From [Clostridium] aerotolerans DSM 5434 (lineage in GTDB: Bacteria; Bacillota; Clostridia; Lachnospirales; Lachnospiraceae): a stretch of DNA of 64,000 nt. Positions 9,231 to 18,228 of the stretch are shown here, piece by piece (position 1 is the first letter of the stretch; each line of letters begins with the position of its first letter). The position numbers and the translations under genes are program-made. The stretch lies in assembly GCF_000687555.1 (NCBI RefSeq), contig NZ_JHWJ01000005.1, positions 248,001-312,000 on the forward strand, written 5' to 3'. The notes below the pieces were generated by a model. That model saw nothing but the letters and a program-made list of their open reading frames with translations, was not told the origin of the DNA and made no database searches.

Positions 9231-9629
9231 TTAATATGCGCAGCCAGAAATCAGGATCACATTGGTATACCCGGTAAATTCCCCTGTCAGGATGATGGCT
9301 TTTGCTTCCTCTGTCATCTTTTTTAATTCCTTATGGGAAACGTATTCCACAGGGATTCCTTTGGGGAGCAGATTACAGGCTTTTTCATGGAGAGCAGGGC
9401 ATACTGTCAAAGCCTCTTTTGCAAAGATGGCTTTTTCGGTTATCATGTATTTCTCCATTTCTTCCAACACCTCTAAATATGCTGGACTTCCAGGCTTCCA
9501 CCCTAAATCCACCCGCTCTACTCCTTTCGGAATGGGTAGTCCAGCGTCTCCAATCACCAGCATATCCATATGCCTTAGCTCAGCCATCACTCTTGCCAGC
9601 TGGGGATGGAGGATTCCGGTCTTTAGCAT
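9231..9629 (-). CDS. rbsD: D-ribose pyranase
   Basis: A 132-residue RbsD/FucU-family protein. The N-terminus MLKTGILHPQLARVMAEL carries His20, the conserved catalytic His, then IGDAGLPIP. The C-terminus GYTNVILISGCAY is typical. The enzyme converts the pyranose to the furanose form of ribose for the kinase. The start overlaps rbsK by seven bases and is preceded by GGAGAG; longer in-frame versions would lie inside rbsK. Confidence 0.92.
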   Translation of the reverse strand: MLKTGILHPQLARVMAELRHMDMLVIGDAGLPIPKGVERVDLGWKPGSPAYLEVLEEMEKYMITEKAIFAKEALTVCPALHEKACNLLPKGIPVEYVSHKELKKMTEEAKAIILTGEFTGYTNVILISGCAY

Positions 9630-10570
9630 AAGCTCCACTCTCCTTTTCCATGCTCTGCCACAAACCGATCGATTTCTTCCCGGTCTGGCATAGATGTTGT
9701 GGTCCCCAGTCGCTGCACAGATATAGCAGCAAGTGCATTGGCAAATTGTGCTGCTTCCCATAGATCCTTTCCTTCTGAAAGGGCTGCTGTCAGCCCTCCA
9801 TTAAAGGCATCCCCTGCTCCAGTGGTATCAAAAGCCTTTATCTTATATGCTGGCAGGAAGCCTCTCTTTTGTGGTGTGGCAAGGAATACTCCGCTGCCTC
9901 CCATGGTAATCAACACATTCTTAACGCCCTTATGAAAGAAGTAATCGGCTGCTTTTTTTGCACCTTCCACACCATCAACTTTAATTCCACTTAAAATTCC
10001 AGCCTCCACCTCATTGGGTGTAATTAAATCGACCCGGCTTAAAACAAAATCACTGATTGGTTGGATAGGAGCTGTATTTAATATTATTTTCACTCCCTTT
10101 TCATAGGCCATGGTAATGATCTTTTCTACGGCTGAAACATTGGTTTCAAGCTGGGTCAGCAGATACTCTGACTGGTCCAATAGATCAGAGAGTGATTCTA
10201 CCTCCTCATCCGTGATGTTACCACAGGCTCCTAGCACCACTACAATTTCATTTTGTGCCGTATTCTCATCTACCAGAATCAGTGCGCTGCCAGTTACAGT
10301 CTCACTTGTCTGAAAGATTCGTTCTGAATTCATACCAAGTTTTTTCATGGTATTTAGGGCCACCTCTGCAAAGGCATCACTTCCAAGCTTCGTCACCATG
10401 GTAACATCTGCTCCTGCCTTATGGGCTGCTACGCCCTGGTTAAACCCCTTTCCTCCAGGCCCCATCTGAAAAACACTTCCCTTTACCGTCTCTCCCGGTG
10501 CCGGGAGATGGGGACATCGTCCCATTAGATCAACTACAAAGCTGCCAAAAACTGTTACCTTCTTTCCCAT
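9623..10570 (-). CDS. rbsK: PfkB-family sugar kinase, ribokinase or deoxyribokinase
   Basis: A 315-residue carbohydrate kinase. The N-terminal GSFVVDLM and GPGGKGFNQ match PfkB signature 1 and the ribose-contacting loop; DTTGAGDAFNG near residue 255 is signature 2 with the catalytic Asp. It phosphorylates the imported pentose at O5. It lies 17 bases after deoC, so the product could feed DeoC if the substrate is 2-deoxyribose; rbsD favours ribose. The sequence alone does not separate ribokinase from deoxyribokinase. Confidence 0.85.
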   Translation of the reverse strand: MGKKVTVFGSFVVDLMGRCPHLPAPGETVKGSVFQMGPGGKGFNQGVAAHKAGADVTMVTKLGSDAFAEVALNTMKKLGMNSERIFQTSETVTGSALILVDENTAQNEIVVVLGACGNITDEEVESLSDLLDQSEYLLTQLETNVSAVEKIITMAYEKGVKIILNTAPIQPISDFVLSRVDLITPNEVEAGILSGIKVDGVEGAKKAADYFFHKGVKNVLITMGGSGVFLATPQKRGFLPAYKIKAFDTTGAGDAFNGGLTAALSEGKDLWEAAQFANALAAISVQRLGTTTSMPDREEIDRFVAEHGKGEWSLC

Positions 10571-10586
10571 ACTATTTCTCCTTTTC

Positions 10587-11222
10587 TTAGAGCAGTATAA
10601 CTCCGTTTCCTGCTCCGATTCTGTCTGCCCCGGCTTCTATCATTGCCAGTGCCTCTTCTCTGGTACGAATTCCTCCGCTGGCTTTTACCTTTGCTCTCGT
10701 TCCCACAGTCTCTTTCATCAGCGCTACGTCTGAAACTTCTGCTCCATTCGTACTAAAGCCTGTAGAAGTCTTTACAAAATCAGCTCCAGCCTCCACGGAA
10801 AGCTCACAGACCTTTATGATTTCTTCTTTGGTCAAAAGACATGTTTCTAATATGACCTTTACAACCCGCCCCTGAGAGGCTTCTGCCACCGCTTTTATAT
10901 CTTCTCTTACCAGATTATAATTCTTATCTTTCAGTGCCCCGATATTGATTACCATATCCACCTCAGTGGCTCCTGCCTTTACAGCTTCCATGGCCTCAAA
11001 GGCTTTAGCCTTCGTAAGCATAGCACCAAGGGGAAAGCCTACCACGCAGCATACTCCTACTTCGCTTCCCTTTAACTCCTCCGCTGCCAGAGGCACCTGA
11101 CATGTATTGACGCAAACCGATGCAAACCCGTATTCTTTTGCCTCCTTACAATATTTTTTAATCGTTTCTGAGGTAGCATCTGCCTTTAACATTGTGTGGT
11201 CAATCATTCCTGCTAGATTCAT
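10587..11222 (-). CDS. deoC: Deoxyribose-phosphate aldolase
   Basis: A 211-residue class I aldolase that splits 2-deoxyribose 5-phosphate into glyceraldehyde 3-phosphate and acetaldehyde. Visible active-site elements are DHTMLK at the N-terminus, EVDMVIN with the conserved Asp (D89), the Schiff-base Lys in VKTSTGF (K151), and VKASGGIRT with the second Lys. Close to the family's normal length. First structural gene after the regulator; the 36-bp palindrome lies 40 bases upstream of its start. Confidence 0.92.
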   Translation of the reverse strand: MNLAGMIDHTMLKADATSETIKKYCKEAKEYGFASVCVNTCQVPLAAEELKGSEVGVCCVVGFPLGAMLTKAKAFEAMEAVKAGATEVDMVINIGALKDKNYNLVREDIKAVAEASQGRVVKVILETCLLTKEEIIKVCELSVEAGADFVKTSTGFSTNGAEVSDVALMKETVGTRAKVKASGGIRTREEALAMIEAGADRIGAGNGVILL

Positions 11223-11261
11223 CTTTCTTTCTCCTTTTGTTATTTCTTGGTTTTTATTATC

Positions 11262-11297
11262 TCCGGCAAATATGTAACCGGTTACATATTTGCCGGA
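11262..11297. promoter_or_regulatory. 36-bp perfect palindrome, probable RbsR operator before deoC
   Basis: Every base from 11262 to 11297 pairs with its mirror base. The central 16 bases, ATGTAACCGGTTACAT, are identical to the core upstream of rbsR, which supports a LacI-family operator. No T-run follows on either strand, so a terminator is unlikely. It lies between rbsR and deoC and would let RbsR control the transport and catabolic genes separately from itself. Confidence 0.85.
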
Positions 11298-11319
11298 AAA
11301 ATAAACTGCTACATGCAGC

Positions 11320-12333
11320 TTATTTTATAGTTTCGGAACCGCGCAGTACCACCTGATACGGAACATATATCTTTTTTCCGGTACTTTTGCTTTCTTTTTG
11401 GGACAGTTTATCAATGAGCATTGCCATTGCCTCATATCCCTGTTTTTTGGCATCTCTTTCTATGGTGGAAAGCCTGTAATCTATGATTTTAAGGGACTCG
11501 ATCTGGTCAAATCCTACCATGGAAAGGTCCCTTCCGATCTTCAGCTTATGCTCTGTTAAATATTTTAAAACACCAAGGCTGGTCTGGTTGTTGGAGGCAA
11601 AGATCGCAGTAGGCGGTTCCGGCAGCTCAAGCAACGCTTTGGTCTGTTCATACGCTTTCATGGTTTTAAAATCTCCGGAAACTACGTATTCCATTTTAAG
11701 TTCGATCCCATAATCAGCTAAAGCGGCCTTATAGCCTTCATAGCGGTCTTTTCCAGGCATGGAAGTACTTGGTCCTTTGATAATGGCAATCTTTTTGTGC
11801 CCTGCCTTTATGAGCGCCTCTACCCCCTCATAAGCGGCTTTGGCATTCTCTACAAAAACTCCATCCAAAGTGGAATCTTTTATATTCCGGTCAACTAAGA
11901 CAACTGGGATTCCCTTGCTTTCAAATTGCATCAGTTTATCCCGGGTCTCCATATCAAGCTCAGATACCGGAGTGATTAAAAGCCCGGAAAGTCTCTGACG
12001 CTCTGCAATCTGAAGGCATTGATGCTCCCTCTCCTGCATCTCTCCAGTATCAAAAAGAACAATGTTATACTGATTACCGGAAGCCTTTTCTCCCATACCG
12101 CTGATTATTCCTGAAAAAAATTCATTGGCAATATCCGGGACAATCACTCCTATACTGGACGAATCGTTGATACTTAAGCTTCTTGCTATTGCATTAGGGA
12201 CAAAGTTGGTTTCTTCAATGGCCTCCAGTACTCTCTGCTTCGTTTCCTCCTTTACATATCCGGATTCGTTGATCACTCTGGAAACTGTTGCAGACGATAC
12301 TCCTGCCTTTTTTGCTATATCCCGTATATTCAT
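11320..12333 (-). CDS. rbsR: LacI-family repressor of the ribose operon
   Basis: A 337-residue repressor with an N-terminal LacI helix-turn-helix ([20 protein letters not shown]) and hinge helix PNAIARSL, then a periplasmic-binding-protein-like sensor domain with [12 protein letters not shown] at its start. It is transcribed ahead of deoC and the rbs genes. Copies of ATGTAACCGGTTACAT 15 bases before its own start and before deoC point to autoregulation and repression of the operon, relieved by the sugar or its phosphate. Confidence 0.9.
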   Translation of the reverse strand: MNIRDIAKKAGVSSATVSRVINESGYVKEETKQRVLEAIEETNFVPNAIARSLSINDSSSIGVIVPDIANEFFSGIISGMGEKASGNQYNIVLFDTGEMQEREHQCLQIAERQRLSGLLITPVSELDMETRDKLMQFESKGIPVVLVDRNIKDSTLDGVFVENAKAAYEGVEALIKAGHKKIAIIKGPSTSMPGKDRYEGYKAALADYGIELKMEYVVSGDFKTMKAYEQTKALLELPEPPTAIFASNNQTSLGVLKYLTEHKLKIGRDLSMVGFDQIESLKIIDYRLSTIERDAKKQGYEAMAMLIDKLSQKESKSTGKKIYVPYQVVLRGSETIK

Positions 12334-12347
12334 GTAGATTCTCCTTT

Positions 12348-12363
12348 ATGTAACCGGTTACAT
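12348..12363. promoter_or_regulatory. 16-bp operator in the rbsR leader
   Basis: The perfect palindrome ATGTAACCGGTTACAT ends just before the AAGGAG ribosome site of rbsR. It is the core of the longer palindrome at 11262-11297. Binding of RbsR here would block its own transcription. Confidence 0.85.
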
Positions 12364-12436
12364 GTATAACATTACCACAATTTTCTAAAACTGTAAAGCC
12401 ATTTTGTGCAAATGATATATTCTATTTTCTTAACAA

Positions 12437-12886
12437 TCAAGAGAAAGCTTCTAAAAGCTCTTCGTAGCTTTTGGCTGTCTGAAGCTTTTCCATTGTTTTT
12501 GAATTTCCAAGCTTTCCTGCCAGCTCGGAAATCAGGCGAAGGTGCTCTGATGCCCCCTGACTGTCAGAAGGGACTGCAAACAGGAAAAACAGATCAGAAG
12601 GTTCTCCATCGTAGGACTCCCATTCTACCATCTCTTTGGTCCGTCCAACGGCAATGCCTACCTGACTAACGGAATCTGACTTGCCGTGGGGAATGGCAAC
12701 GTGACTGCCAATCCCCGTCACTCCTTCCGATTCTCTTAAGTATACATCTTTTAAATACGCTTCTTCATCCTCTATATATCCAGCTTTTTTTAATAGCCCG
12801 GATAAATGCCTTAAAACCTCATCCTTATTTCTTGCATCCATGCTAAGATCAATGACTCTCTGGTCTAAAATTTCTGTTACAGCCAT
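12437..12886 (-). CDS. PTS fructose-family EIIA protein
   Basis: A 149-residue stand-alone EIIA of the fructose/mannitol type. The phosphorylated histidine is His67 in HVAIPHGKS; the surrounding ESEGVTGIG is typical. It accepts phosphate from HPr and passes it to the IIB protein encoded at the other end of the operon. It follows the regulator gene after 11 bases and is the last gene; no clear terminator is seen in the 73 bases before the rbsR operator. Confidence 0.9.
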   Translation of the reverse strand: MAVTEILDQRVIDLSMDARNKDEVLRHLSGLLKKAGYIEDEEAYLKDVYLRESEGVTGIGSHVAIPHGKSDSVSQVGIAVGRTKEMVEWESYDGEPSDLFFLFAVPSDSQGASEHLRLISELAGKLGNSKTMEKLQTAKSYEELLEAFS

Positions 12887-12897
12887 AACATCACTCC

Positions 12898-14865
12898 TTA
12901 TCGAATAAAATACTGGTATACTTCCAGCGGGGAATTTAACTTCTTTAAACTTTCCATGTTTTTTTCATTTTCTGTCAGCAGTAAGAAGTCCTTGTAGAAC
13001 TGTTTTGTCCGTTTGATTTCATATTGGGAAGTCATTTTTACAGAGAGCAGAAATACAACATCCACAAGATCCCCTGCCCACTCAATGGGGCTGTCTAAGA
13101 TGGCTACTGCTATTCTGGATTCATTTACCTCCATCATGTTTCCGTGGGGAATGGCAATGCCGTGTCCAATACTGGTGGTGGTCGCTTTTTCCCGGTCAAA
13201 CACACTTTCTAAATATTTCCCGGTCACATCTCCTTTTTCCTCCAGTTTACCCACCATATGACGGAGCAGCTCCCCTTTCTCTTTTACAGGCGGTCGAAAG
13301 AAAATCAAGTCAATTTCAAATAGCTGATGACAAAGACTATGAAACTGAAAATCAGTAACTGGAATGCTTTTTCGTATTTCCTTTACTTTCCTGCGAATGA
13401 TATCAATATTTTCCTCTGACATTCGGTCACTGATGCTCACAATTCTGGAATCGGAATCGGACAGGGGGACGGAACTGATGATAAGATCCATGGTCCTGTA
13501 CTGGGAAAGCTTAAAATCATGATGGCTGACCGCCCGTATTTCAGAAATCTCCGGTATACTGTATTTAATCATCTCCATCATGAGCTGACTGGAAGCCAGC
13601 CCCTGCCTGCTGACCATAAGAGCTTTAAATGGACGCTCTCTGTTTAAACGGATCAGGGAGGCCTGAATATATAAGGCGATCCCAGCCAGTTCATCCTCCG
13701 TCACCTGAACTCCATAATATTCTTCAAACAAGTTGCTGGTAGACCATGTGGCGAGAAAGGTCTGTTTATATTCCTGCTTCACGTATTTACTGATGCTGTC
13801 GGAATTGGTCGTAGAATATTTCATGCGGAAAATGGCCGAGCGCATATGGCTTAAAAGACTATCAAACAGAATGTCATCTAAGGACAAATCCACATCCAGC
13901 ACCGAATCTATGGTTTCAATGACTAGCTTTACAAACTCTCTTAAATCCTCATCGTATTTTTTTGCAGACTCCCCGTCTTCCATGCCGGAAAACCCCTCAA
14001 TCTTCCTGGCAGACAGCAGTAACATGGACAAAAGACTTACGTCATCCGAATGAATGTTAATTCCATATTCCGACTCGATTCTCTGATAAATGGATTGAGC
14101 AAAGGAATATTCGTTATAATGCTGTACCTCTTCCTCTTCCCCCGGCGGGAAATGGCCAAGTGCTCCCGAATAGCCTCTGGAAAGAGAAAGGCATATCATG
14201 ATCCAGACCATATTAAAGGAAACATCCGCAAGCTCAATTCTCCAGGCGTTCTCCGCTTTTACAATAATCTTTCGAATTCTGGCGGCGTCAATGCCTGGTG
14301 CATAGGTACCAAGAAGAGCTTCCATAATATCCGGCATCATATAGAGAATATAATCCTTTATGGCGACCCGGTAGTTATACTCATCCCCAGCCACACAAAT
14401 TCCTTTGTTTCTTACGGAGGTAATCTGAAGATGGCGGGTCTCGAACCAGGGAGAAATCTTTTTTAACATAGAGGCAACCGTTGGCGGACTTAAATAAAGA
14501 CTGTCCGCCAATTGCTGCAGGGTAATGATTTCTCCAGGCTTAAGCTTTAAAAGCTTTCCGGTAAGCTGTCGGTTGCGATTTTCTAAATCAGCAGAGAGGT
14601 CAACATTTGAATGGTCAGAAAATGTCTCCTTTAAGACACTAAGCTGTTCCTTGGTACAGTCAAGCCAGATGCCCTGCCCCTGCTTTTTCGTAATGCTCCC
14701 AAGACCGTTTGACTTCATCCAGTCGTTTAGCTGGTCGGTCTTCGTCCGTATTGTTTTTTCAGATAGACCCATACCATCTGCCAGCTGCTTTACCGTGTAT
14801 GTCTTCCCTGAAAAAAGATATGATAATATTTGGTTGTAGTATCGTGTATTTTTGTCCTGCTTCAA
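12898..14865 (-). CDS. PRD-containing PTS-regulated transcriptional regulator (BglG/MtlR-like) with EIIA domain
   Basis: A 655-residue regulator. It has a first helix-turn-helix at about residues 18-45 (YTVKQLADGMGLSEKTIRT), a second at about 115-135 (LQQLADSLYLSPPTVASM), two PTS regulation domains between about 185 and 405, an EIIB-like domain (about 410-500) and a C-terminal EIIA-2 domain with a phosphorylatable His in GHGIAIPHGN. Such proteins activate their PTS operon when the sugar drains phosphate from the EII domains and HPr phosphorylates a PRD. No sigma-54 contact domain was seen. It is encoded inside the operon it probably controls. Confidence 0.85.
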   Translation of the reverse strand: MKQDKNTRYYNQILSYLFSGKTYTVKQLADGMGLSEKTIRTKTDQLNDWMKSNGLGSITKKQGQGIWLDCTKEQLSVLKETFSDHSNVDLSADLENRNRQLTGKLLKLKPGEIITLQQLADSLYLSPPTVASMLKKISPWFETRHLQITSVRNKGICVAGDEYNYRVAIKDYILYMMPDIMEALLGTYAPGIDAARIRKIIVKAENAWRIELADVSFNMVWIMICLSLSRGYSGALGHFPPGEEEEVQHYNEYSFAQSIYQRIESEYGINIHSDDVSLLSMLLLSARKIEGFSGMEDGESAKKYDEDLREFVKLVIETIDSVLDVDLSLDDILFDSLLSHMRSAIFRMKYSTTNSDSISKYVKQEYKQTFLATWSTSNLFEEYYGVQVTEDELAGIALYIQASLIRLNRERPFKALMVSRQGLASSQLMMEMIKYSIPEISEIRAVSHHDFKLSQYRTMDLIISSVPLSDSDSRIVSISDRMSEENIDIIRRKVKEIRKSIPVTDFQFHSLCHQLFEIDLIFFRPPVKEKGELLRHMVGKLEEKGDVTGKYLESVFDREKATTTSIGHGIAIPHGNMMEVNESRIAVAILDSPIEWAGDLVDVVFLLSVKMTSQYEIKRTKQFYKDFLLLTENEKNMESLKKLNSPLEVYQYFIR

Positions 14866-14878
14866 ATGACCACCTCAA

Positions 14879-15763
14879 TCATTCATATCCAATATGTCTG
14901 GTCTCCCCATAAATGTAACGCCCGCTGGAGCCAATCACTTTCATATAATCCTTTACAAAAGCTTTTATTCCAGTCTCGGCTGCCATGCATAAATGCATGT
15001 AATCTAAATCCGGCTTCTCCTCCAATGCTTCTAGCATAGAGCGTTTCCCAGCCTCAAATGCATCGGTGCACACATTGATTTTATTGATCCCGCATGCTAC
15101 CGCTTTCTTTAAATTTTCTTCTCCAGAGCCTGATCCACCATGAAGGACCAGAGGCATCCGGAGTGTTTCTTTTAACTTTTTAAGTCTCTCAAAGTCTAGC
15201 TTTGGTATTTTTCCCTTAGGATATGCACCGTGAGCCGTTCCAATGGCAACTGCCAGGGCATCCACTCCGGTTCTTTGTACAAAATCAAGGGCCAGACCGG
15301 GATCTGTATAAAGGTCAACATCCGTATCGTCGGAATCGATTGCCTGACCTACATGCCCCAGTTCTCCTTCCACCGAACAGCCCATTCCATGTGCCAATGC
15401 TGTGATGATGGCTGTCCGGCTTACATTTTCCTCATAGGGTAGGGAAGAACCATCAAACATAACATTGGTAAAGCCACGGTTAATACAGTCTGCGATCACA
15501 TTAAAGTCTGTACCGTGATCTAAATTAAGGGCAACAGGAACTCTCACTCTGGAAGCCAACTCCTTAATCACAGGAAGCATCTCTTCTGCATGAGCATGAT
15601 TTTTCATCTGGCCGGGGCCAAACTGAATGATAATAGGAGAATGTTCTTCCTCTGCTGCCATAATACCGGCCCTGGCCATTTCCATGTTGATGCTGTTCAT
15701 GGCCATAACACCGTAATTTCTTTTATTTGCGTCGTCAAGAATTGCTTTCATCGATACCAGCAT
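14879..15763 (-). CDS. Class II ketose-bisphosphate aldolase (fructose/tagatose type)
   Basis: A 294-residue zinc-dependent aldolase. Metal and substrate motifs seen are LNLDHGTD, VEGELGHVG, IGTAHGAYPKG and VLHGGSGSG, in the order normal for FbaA/GatY/KbaY. Here it sits in a PTS operon after the IIC gene (32-base gap) with no 1-phosphofructokinase, so it may split a ketose phosphate produced from the PTS sugar, or need a kinase encoded elsewhere. Fructose 1,6- or tagatose 1,6-bisphosphate are the usual substrates; the choice is not visible. Confidence 0.85.
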   Translation of the reverse strand: MLVSMKAILDDANKRNYGVMAMNSINMEMARAGIMAAEEEHSPIIIQFGPGQMKNHAHAEEMLPVIKELASRVRVPVALNLDHGTDFNVIADCINRGFTNVMFDGSSLPYEENVSRTAIITALAHGMGCSVEGELGHVGQAIDSDDTDVDLYTDPGLALDFVQRTGVDALAVAIGTAHGAYPKGKIPKLDFERLKKLKETLRMPLVLHGGSGSGEENLKKAVACGINKINVCTDAFEAGKRSMLEALEEKPDLDYMHLCMAAETGIKAFVKDYMKVIGSSGRYIYGETRHIGYE

Positions 15764-15795
15764 AATCTCACCCTTCCTCTCCTATACCTGGTCAT

Positions 15796-16902
15796 TTACT
15801 GGATCTGGATATCAAGATCAAAGTCCTGCTCCTCTTCCTTATCATCAGTACCTTCCTGACTTGGCCTTTTAATCGCTGCATAGATAATTCCTGTTATCAG
15901 AGAACCGATGAGTAAAGCAATGAGGAACCACATAGGGTTTTTCATCATTGGAACTACGAAAATACCTCCATGGCCTGCTGCTGATTCACAGCCCATACCT
16001 ACGGCTATAGCTCCGGCTACCGCTGATCCTATCATACAGCTGGGAATGACTCTTATAGGGTCTGCAGCTGCAAATGGAAGCACACCTTCCGTAATAAAGC
16101 ATAAGCCCATAGGGAATGCTGTTTTTGCTGTATCAAATTCTACCTTGGAGAAGCTCTTTCTTTTAATCAGTGCTGCAATGAAAATACCGATAGGAGGCGT
16201 CATACCGCCAATGATTTTCGCTGCCATAGGACCGTAGATTCCATCGGCGCCAAGTGCGTTTGCTGCCATGGAAGCCGTCTTATTCACAGGTCCCCCTAAG
16301 TCAAAGCCCATACAAGCTCCAATTACGCCGCCAATGACTGCCTTTGCCCGTCCATTTAAGGAAATGATCCACTGCTGAAACACATTCATCACATAGGCGA
16401 GAGGAATGGAAAATACACACAGGAAAATCATTCCGCAGACAAGGGTGGATAAAACCGGAATAAACATAACAGGCTTTAAGCCCTCACACCACTTCGGCAT
16501 TTTCCACTTCTTCATCCAGTTGACGAATCCGCCGATGATAAATGCCATAAGCAGTCCGCCCAGAAATCCGGCCTTCGATTGGGACGAACAATAACCGATT
16601 ACAATTCCCGGCACAATTCCCGGCCGCCCTGCAATGGAATAAGCTACCCCAGCCGTCATGACTGCTACTGCAAAGTCCATTGCGATGGAACCAAGCTTAT
16701 TGACTCCCCACCAGAAGCCAAGCCAGGTAAATGGATTTAAATTAGTAAATGGTGTGGCTCCAGCCTCTATGGCGCTTCCGATATCATATCCCCCAAAACC
16801 TTTTGCCAGTGCAGATAAGATCCCCCCACATACTACGATAGGTATCATATATGAAATTCCTGTCATAACATGCTTTTTGATTTCAAACTTCTGCTTTGCC
16901 AT
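15796..16902 (-). CDS. PTS fructose-family EIIC permease
   Basis: A 368-residue multi-pass membrane protein. Features are GISYMIPIVVCGGILSA at the N-terminus, the GIVPGIVIGY loop, and GFDLGGPVNKTA followed by GGMTPPIGI, all characteristic of fructose-type EIIC. The C-terminal tail is acidic. It transports the sugar while IIB phosphorylates it. The IIC stands alone here; in many systems it is fused to IIB. Confidence 0.88.
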   Translation of the reverse strand: MAKQKFEIKKHVMTGISYMIPIVVCGGILSALAKGFGGYDIGSAIEAGATPFTNLNPFTWLGFWWGVNKLGSIAMDFAVAVMTAGVAYSIAGRPGIVPGIVIGYCSSQSKAGFLGGLLMAFIIGGFVNWMKKWKMPKWCEGLKPVMFIPVLSTLVCGMIFLCVFSIPLAYVMNVFQQWIISLNGRAKAVIGGVIGACMGFDLGGPVNKTASMAANALGADGIYGPMAAKIIGGMTPPIGIFIAALIKRKSFSKVEFDTAKTAFPMGLCFITEGVLPFAAADPIRVIPSCMIGSAVAGAIAVGMGCESAAGHGGIFVVPMMKNPMWFLIALLIGSLITGIIYAAIKRPSQEGTDDKEEEQDFDLDIQIQ

Positions 16903-16939
16903 TGATATCCCTCCTCGAATACTTCGTTTCTGTCTCCTG

Positions 16940-17248
16940 CTATTTCCCCAGCTTTTCGTGAATTTTAGAAATTACACTTTTGGGAGACTTCATGATCATG
17001 CTGATGGGTACGTCAACCACTGCCTTTCCGGTAAAACGCTCCTTTCCTACCCGTATGTCAGCTGCAATTAAAATCACATCTGCCTCCTTAATTTCCTCCG
17101 GTGTCAGCTCATTTTCCACCCCAATGGACCCCTGAGTCTCAACCTTGATGAAATCTCCCATTTCCCTTGCAGCATTCTCAATTTTCTCCTTTGCAATGTA
17201 GGTATGGGCGATGCCTGCGGTGCAGGCTGTAATGGCCAGAATCTTCAT
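16940..17248 (-). CDS. PTS fructose-family EIIB protein
   Basis: A 102-residue IIB subunit with the phosphorylated Cys9 in ITACTAGIAHT. It is the first gene of the operon, 37 bases ahead of the IIC gene, with an AGGAGG-type ribosome site. It takes phosphate from the IIA protein at the distal end of the operon. Confidence 0.9.
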   Translation of the reverse strand: MKILAITACTAGIAHTYIAKEKIENAAREMGDFIKVETQGSIGVENELTPEEIKEADVILIAADIRVGKERFTGKAVVDVPISMIMKSPKSVISKIHEKLGK

Positions 17249-17282
17249 AACTGATACCTCCTTCTCTTTAAGTTACTTAAAG

Positions 17283-17311
17283 TTTACCATATCATGTACG
17301 CTTACGGTAAA
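17283..17311. promoter_or_regulatory. Inverted repeat upstream of the PTS operon
   Basis: TTTACC (17283-17288) and GGTAAA (17306-17311) form an inverted repeat 35-63 bases before the IIB start. It is a candidate site for the PRD regulator encoded in the operon. No convincing minus-strand promoter could be matched to it. Confidence 0.35.
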
Positions 17312-17374
17312 TATAAAAAGGCATATCGAAACGGTAATTTTTATGAAAAAGATTGTGTAAAATCAAAAAAAGGC

Positions 17375-17403
17375 TTGTAATTCATACTAAAAAGGTATAG
17401 TAT
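17375..17403 (+). promoter_or_regulatory. suf operon promoter with overlapping inverted repeat
   Basis: TTGTAA (17375-17380), a 17-base spacer and TAGTAT (17398-17403) fit a vegetative promoter. ATACTA (17384-17389) and TAGTAT (17398-17403) are mirror arms covering the spacer and -10 region, a place where an Rrf2/IscR-type repressor could bind. The regulator's identity is inference. Confidence 0.55.
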
Positions 17404-17418
17404 TATTATGAAAGGTAA

Positions 17419-17459
17419 GTTAGCATGTGCTAACCCCGTAATTGCCTGTGATCAGGCAA
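17419..17459 (+). promoter_or_regulatory. Two tandem hairpins in the suf leader
   Basis: GTTAGCATGTGCTAAC (17419-17434) and an 18-base repeat at 17442-17459 (TTGCCTG, TGAT, CAGGCAA) can each fold just before the AAAGGAGG ribosome site of sufC. Neither is followed by a T-run. They may stabilise the mRNA or affect translation. Confidence 0.5.
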
Positions 17460-17477
17460 AAAAAGGAGGTTGAAAAT

Positions 17478-18224
17478 ATGAGCAGACCATTGCTTGAAAT
17501 AGTAGATTTATGTGTATCAGTAGAAGATAAAGTAATTTTAGATGGAGTGAATTTAAAGGTGAATCCAGGCGAGCTCCATGTCCTCATGGGACCAAACGGA
17601 ACTGGAAAATCCACTCTTGTTTCCACGGTCATGGGAGATCCAAGATTTACCATCAGACGGGGAAGCATCCTCTTTGAGGGAAAAGACATTACAGATGATA
17701 AGGCAGATGCAAGGGCCAGGGCAGGACTTTTTCTCTCCTTCCAGGTTCCCGAAGAGATTCCAGGCATTACTATGGAGAACTTTCTCCGTACAGCCAGAGG
17801 AGCCGTCGAAGGGCAACAGCCTAAGATTCTCTCCTTCCGTAAGGAGCTGTTAGAGCAGATGAAGGCCCTGGATATGGATCCTTCCTATGCGGAACGTTAC
17901 TTAAACGTTGGATTTTCCGGCGGCGAAAAGAAAAAGGCAGAGATCTTACAGATGCTTATGTTAAAACCAAAGCTTGCACTGTTAGACGAAACTGATTCCG
18001 GCCTTGATGTGGATGCCGTCCGTACCGTGACAAAAGGAATCCGCACCTTCTCAAATAAGAAAAACGGACTTTTTATCATTACTCATAACGCAAAAATTCT
18101 GGAGGGACTTGACGTAGATGTGGTCCATATCCTAGAAGGCGGACGCATCATTCGTACCGGCGGAAAGGAACTCATCTCCTTAATTACAAACGACGGTTTT
18201 ACTATACTTGATAAGGAGGAATGA
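17478..18224 (+). CDS. sufC: Fe-S cluster assembly ATPase SufC
   Basis: A 248-residue ABC ATPase that energises the SufBD scaffold. Walker A is GPNGTGKST, the signature FSGGEKKKAE, and Walker B LALLDETDSGLD, the SufC-specific form. The start MSRPLLE follows AAAGGAGG. It heads the sufCBDSU operon, whose genes are separated by a few bases or overlap. Confidence 0.95.
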   Translation: MSRPLLEIVDLCVSVEDKVILDGVNLKVNPGELHVLMGPNGTGKSTLVSTVMGDPRFTIRRGSILFEGKDITDDKADARARAGLFLSFQVPEEIPGITMENFLRTARGAVEGQQPKILSFRKELLEQMKALDMDPSYAERYLNVGFSGGEKKKAEILQMLMLKPKLALLDETDSGLDVDAVRTVTKGIRTFSNKKNGLFIITHNAKILEGLDVDVVHILEGGRIIRTGGKELISLITNDGFTILDKEE

Positions 18225-18228
18225 GGCC

